A stretch of 25,944 bases of DNA from Clostridia bacterium (GTDB lineage Bacteria > Bacillota > Clostridia > Christensenellales > Aristaeellaceae), in NCBI GenBank assembly GCA_017471125.1, contig JAFUWR010000361.1:1-25944 (forward strand), read 5' to 3'. A model generated the notes under the pieces. That model was not told where the DNA came from, searched no databases, and worked only from the letters and a program-made list of their open reading frames with translations. Shown piece by piece: positions 23,137-25,944 of this stretch (position 1 is the first letter of the stretch; each line of letters opens with the position of its first letter). The position numbers were made by a program, and so were the translations under genes.

Positions 23137-24141
23137 TCAATACTCCAGTCCGGTGAAGCGGAAGCCCGCCTCGACCACCTTTTCGGGCAGCCGGTTGAAC
23201 ATGGCGTTGATGGACTCATAGTTGTAGTAGCGCATGATGGTCTCCGCGAACATGGGGGCCACGGAGACGGTGCGGAACTTGTCCTCGCCGATGATGTTGG
23301 GGTTGTAGACGGTGTCGGTGGAGTAGACCATCTTGATGGGGCTCTGGTTGATCTTTTCGATGCCGCGCCGGGAGATGATGTTGTGGCTCAGCATGGCGGT
23401 GATGTCCTTGGCGCCGCGGGCCACCAGGGCCTCGGCCAGGTTCACCAGCGTGCCGCCGGAGATGGTGAAGTCGTCCACGATCAGGCAGTTCTTGCCCTGC
23501 ACGTCGCCGATGACCTCGAGCACCGCGGCGTTCTCGGTGTGGTCCACGCGGGTCTTGTCGCCGATGGCGATGGGCAGCCCGAGCTCGTCCGCGAACTTCC
23601 GGGCGGTCTTGGCGAACCCGGCGTCGGGGGAGACGATGACGGTGTTCTCGGTGCCCACGTGGCGGCGGATGACCTCGGTGAGCATCGGCATGGCGTACAG
23701 GTGGTCCATGGGGCGCTTGAAGAACCCCTGGAGCTGCTGGGCGTGCAGGTCCATGGTGGCGAAGCGGTCCGCGCCCGCAAGCTCCATGCACTCGGCGCAC
23801 ACCCTGGCGCGGATGGAGACCCGGGGCTCGTCCTTCTTGTCGCCCTTGCCGTAGCCGAAGTACGGCATCACCAGCGTCACGGTGTTGGCGTTGGCCCGCT
23901 TGAAGGCGTCCATCCAGAACAGAATCTCCACAAATTCGTCGTTGGAACGCATGCCGATGGGCTGGACCAGTATGACGTCCCGGTCGCGCACCGATTCGTT
24001 CACGCGCACGAAGGTATTGCCCTCGGAGAAGGTGATGACCTCGCAGGACCCCAGCGGCTTGCCCATGTAGCTGCACATGCGCTCCGCAAAGATCCTGCCG
24101 CCGCTGCCGGCGAAGATCGAGACGTTCGCGGTTTCAAACAT
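23137..24141 (-). CDS. prs: Ribose-phosphate pyrophosphokinase (PRPP synthetase)
   Basis: Makes PRPP from ribose-5-phosphate and ATP for nucleotide, His, Trp and NAD synthesis; here it also provides precursors next to CobT. The 334-aa protein has MPYFGYGKGDKKDEP (92-106), MDLHAQQLQGFF (130-141) and the PRPP loop LIVDDFTISGGT (220-231). The RQDRK of typical class I enzymes is GKGDKK here and DKRR is DKTR, so it is a divergent branch. ATG 24141 has AGGGGTG 9 bases upstream; a GTG at 24153 is also open. A strong terminator follows. Confidence 0.92.
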   Translation of the reverse strand: MFETANVSIFAGSGGRIFAERMCSYMGKPLGSCEVITFSEGNTFVRVNESVRDRDVILVQPIGMRSNDEFVEILFWMDAFKRANANTVTLVMPYFGYGKGDKKDEPRVSIRARVCAECMELAGADRFATMDLHAQQLQGFFKRPMDHLYAMPMLTEVIRRHVGTENTVIVSPDAGFAKTARKFADELGLPIAIGDKTRVDHTENAAVLEVIGDVQGKNCLIVDDFTISGGTLVNLAEALVARGAKDITAMLSHNIISRRGIEKINQSPIKMVYSTDTVYNPNIIGEDKFRTVSVAPMFAETIMRYYNYESINAMFNRLPEKVVEAGFRFTGLEY

Positions 24142-24277
24142 TTCCCCCAACACCCCTTTATCTTTGGTGGCCGAGGCCCCGCCTCATACCCCATTTTATC
24201 GTCCGTTATCAGTATAACCAATATGTTGTTAAACTGCATGCGTGGCGGCATGAAAAAACCGTTATATTTAGGCGGGA

Positions 24278-24350
24278 GGGAGTAGGGAGTAGGGAGTAGG
24301 GGCGCTGCCCCCAGCGCCCGGAGGGAACAGGGAACAGGCAACAGGGAACA
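24278..24350. repeat. Two heptamer arrays, GGGAGTA x3 and GGGAACA x4
   Basis: GGGAGTA occurs three times in tandem at 24278-24298; GGGAACA occurs four times (third copy GGCAACA) at 24323-24350. A GTAG-hairpin unit (24295-24320) lies between and shares bases with the first array. All are in the 346-base gap between prs and the VanW gene, which otherwise holds no gene or clear promoter. Confidence 0.88.
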
Positions 24351-24438
24351 GGAATACCCGTAGGGGCGGCGTTGCGCCGCCCGCCGGGTACAACGCTGCG
24401 AAATGTCCCCGGGCGGGCGCCGAAACGGCGCCCCTACG
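24295..24438. repeat. Cluster of three GTAG-hairpin (REP-like) units
   Basis: Units at 24295-24320 and 24359-24383 (GTAG on the left) and 24414-24438 (CTAC on the right). The last two form an inverted pair, as in REP/BIME arrangements. The 24295 unit matches the reverse complement of the 21231 unit at 24 of 26 bases. Stems are 8 bp and perfect in all three. Confidence 0.88.
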
Positions 24439-24487
24439 ACTGTGTGATGCTGTCCTATCCCTTTTGGAAGCGCCCGCGCCGCATGCG

Positions 24488-25944
24488 TCACCACTGAGAC
24501 GGCGGCTCGGTGGCGGTGGTCGTCGTTCCGTCGGGGTTGTGGATGCCGCGCCAATAGACGTTGACGCCAGCGGAGTAGACGTCGTTGTTGATCTGCACGC
24601 GGTTGACTTCCTGCTGGGAGTCCCAGTCGTAGGACACCAGCCAGCCCTCCGAGTGGCAGGAGCCGTGGCCCTCCTTGTAGAGCACGGGCTCGTCGGTGAC
24701 GTAGTAGACGTGCTTGCCCTCCAGGTCGTCCTGGTAGCCGATGACGTCGCTCTTGCGCTCCGAGGTGATGATGCTCTCCAGCACCAGCTTGTACTGGGGC
24801 CGCGTGCCGTAGACGGTGACGGTGGCCCACTCCTTGGACACGTTGGTGTAGATGTAGATGGCGTGCTCGGTGTCGTTGCGGAACACGAAGTCCTTCTTGC
24901 CGTAGTTCACCGCGGCGTCCTGGCTGGGCTCCACGTAGGAGACGGTCATGGTGTGGTTGTGGCGCTCGATGATGGTCATGCCCGCCTGGATCATGGCGTT
25001 GTACAGCGTGGTCGAGGCCTGGCACACGCCGCCGCCCACGCCCATCTCCTCCTTACTGCCGGCGTACTCCGGGGCCTCCTTGAAGCCCAGCGCCTCGGTG
25101 CGGGGGCCGACCACGTCGTTGAAGCTGACGGTGTCGCCGGGGTAGACGGTGAACAGGTTGAAGTGGTTGAGCGCCGTGCGCACGTTGCTGCGGCTGTCGA
25201 AGCCGCGGAAGGTGACGTCGGTCTTGATCTCGGAGATCATGTCCATCTCCATGTTGTCCGACGCGATGGTGGGCAATATCTCATTGACGGGCAGGTTCAA
25301 ATCGCCCTTGCCGGACTGGATCAGGTCCTCGAGGGTCGCCTTCAGCGCCTCGGTGTCCAGCGCCCAGCCGTTTTGGGAGGCGCGGGTGATGACGGGCTTG
25401 ATCTCCGTCAGCGTGACCTCGGCGTCCACCGGCGCGACGTACACCTCGTCGGCGATCTTCTGGACGTAGGCGTCCAGCGCAGCCGCGTCGTAGGTGGGCT
25501 CGCAGACGAACTCCGCGGGCACCTGCTGGAGCCCCTTCACGATCTCCCGCCGGGTGGCGCGGTCGCCCACGTGGCCCAGGTTCCAGGCCCGCTCCAGCTC
25601 CTCGTCGAAGTCCAGCGCGGCGTTGACCGAGGCGGGGGAGAACTCCCAGGTGCGACCCTGGAAGGTCAGCGGGTAGGTGGTGTTCAGCCACTGGTCCCGC
25701 AGGTCGTGCATCAGTTGAAAGCCGTCCTCCTTGGTGTAGCCGGTCAGGGCCACGCCGTTGACGTACACGTTGTCCACGAAGCGCTCCACCCCGGCCTCCT
25801 TCGCGCCGCCGATAAGCTTCACGCCCAGGAAGATGAGCAGCGCCAGCACGACGACCGCCGCGCCCAGCTTCACGGCCAGCGGCACGCCCCGCTTGACGGG
25901 GCGGCGGCCCGGGTTCGTGGGCCGCTGCCGGTTGGCGGCGTTTC
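24488..25944 (-). CDS. VanW family protein with peptidoglycan-binding-like N-terminal region (5'-incomplete)
   Basis: The reading frame is open to the window edge, so the start is outside. A GTG at 25885 exists, but the 19 codons before it encode a basic, Pro/Arg-rich tail typical of the cytoplasmic end of such proteins. A membrane helix follows (VKLGAAVVVLALLIFLGVKL). The next ~200 residues resemble the putative PG_binding_4 region common in these proteins, and the VanW domain covers about the next 140, with GDTVSFNDVVG and MGVGGGVCQASTTLYNA as hallmarks. The C-terminus is Thr/Pro-rich. Function is not established; it is probably an extracellular wall-associated protein. No terminator is clear after the stop. 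Confidence 0.93.
   Translation of the reverse strand, partial: NAANRQRPTNPGRRPVKRGVPLAVKLGAAVVVLALLIFLGVKLIGGAKEAGVERFVDNVYVNGVALTGYTKEDGFQLMHDLRDQWLNTTYPLTFQGRTWEFSPASVNAALDFDEELERAWNLGHVGDRATRREIVKGLQQVPAEFVCEPTYDAAALDAYVQKIADEVYVAPVDAEVTLTEIKPVITRASQNGWALDTEALKATLEDLIQSGKGDLNLPVNEILPTIASDNMEMDMISEIKTDVTFRGFDSRSNVRTALNHFNLFTVYPGDTVSFNDVVGPRTEALGFKEAPEYAGSKEEMGVGGGVCQASTTLYNAMIQAGMTIIERHNHTMTVSYVEPSQDAAVNYGKKDFVFRNDTEHAIYIYTNVSKEWATVTVYGTRPQYKLVLESIITSERKSDVIGYQDDLEGKHVYYVTDEPVLYKEGHGSCHSEGWLVSYDWDSQQEVNRVQINNDVYSAGVNVYWRGIHNPDGTTTTATEPPSQW

Noticed and set aside
21197..24438. CRISPR array
   Set aside because: The short repeats are hairpin units or 7-bp tandems without uniform spacers, and no cas genes are present.
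1..25944. tRNA or rRNA genes
   Set aside because: No cloverleaf-like segment or rRNA signature was noticed in intergenic regions by reading; a covariance-model scan was not possible.

Overview
The window is a dense, mostly GC-rich bacterial chromosome segment. It looks like a gut-type member of Bacillota, class Clostridia. The evidence is the order rpmE / DUF1385 / prmC / prfA / GNAT / tsaC, a VanW-type wall protein, a class II (Firmicutes-type) GalT, strong Shine-Dalgarno sites with sigma-A type promoters, and palindromic intergenic repeats of a kind common in gut Clostridia. This placement rests on gene content, not on a search.

Layout. 1-7000, mainly minus strand: a translation block of rpmE (L31), a degenerate DUF1385 membrane protein, prmC, prfA, a GNAT acetyltransferase and tsaC. 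An AT-rich coiled-coil gene of foreign character sits between the acetyltransferase and tsaC. 7051-11910, plus strand: a complete branched-chain amino-acid ABC importer, livH-livM-livG-livF-livK, from a clear promoter. 11916-14835: galT and galK, divergent, with back-to-back promoters around a small palindrome. 14980-16672, plus strand: tsaE-tsaB-rimI, overlapping by 4 bases, which with tsaC covers much of t6A tRNA modification (tsaD is not here). 16772-18367: a membrane-anchored MurF-like ligase. 18437-22397, minus strand: cobT-cobU-cobS-short cobU paralogue-cobC-cobO, for cobalamin nucleotide-loop assembly and corrinoid adenosylation. 22600-25944, minus strand: an NlpC/P60 protein, a PRPP synthetase and a 5'-incomplete VanW-family protein.

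Intergenic DNA is unusually structured. I see (1) two copies of a CTGACTGAGGG-ended palindromic element, (2) one 131-bp element with perfect 18-bp inverted ends, (3) six copies of a 25-26-bp GTAG-plus-hairpin unit resembling REP elements, with stem bases that change in compensating pairs, and (4) several arrays of tandem 7-bp repeats, each with a different heptamer but the same period, mostly beside hairpin elements. The repeats of types 3 and 4, together with two CobU paralogues that have lost complementary motifs, are the most unusual content.
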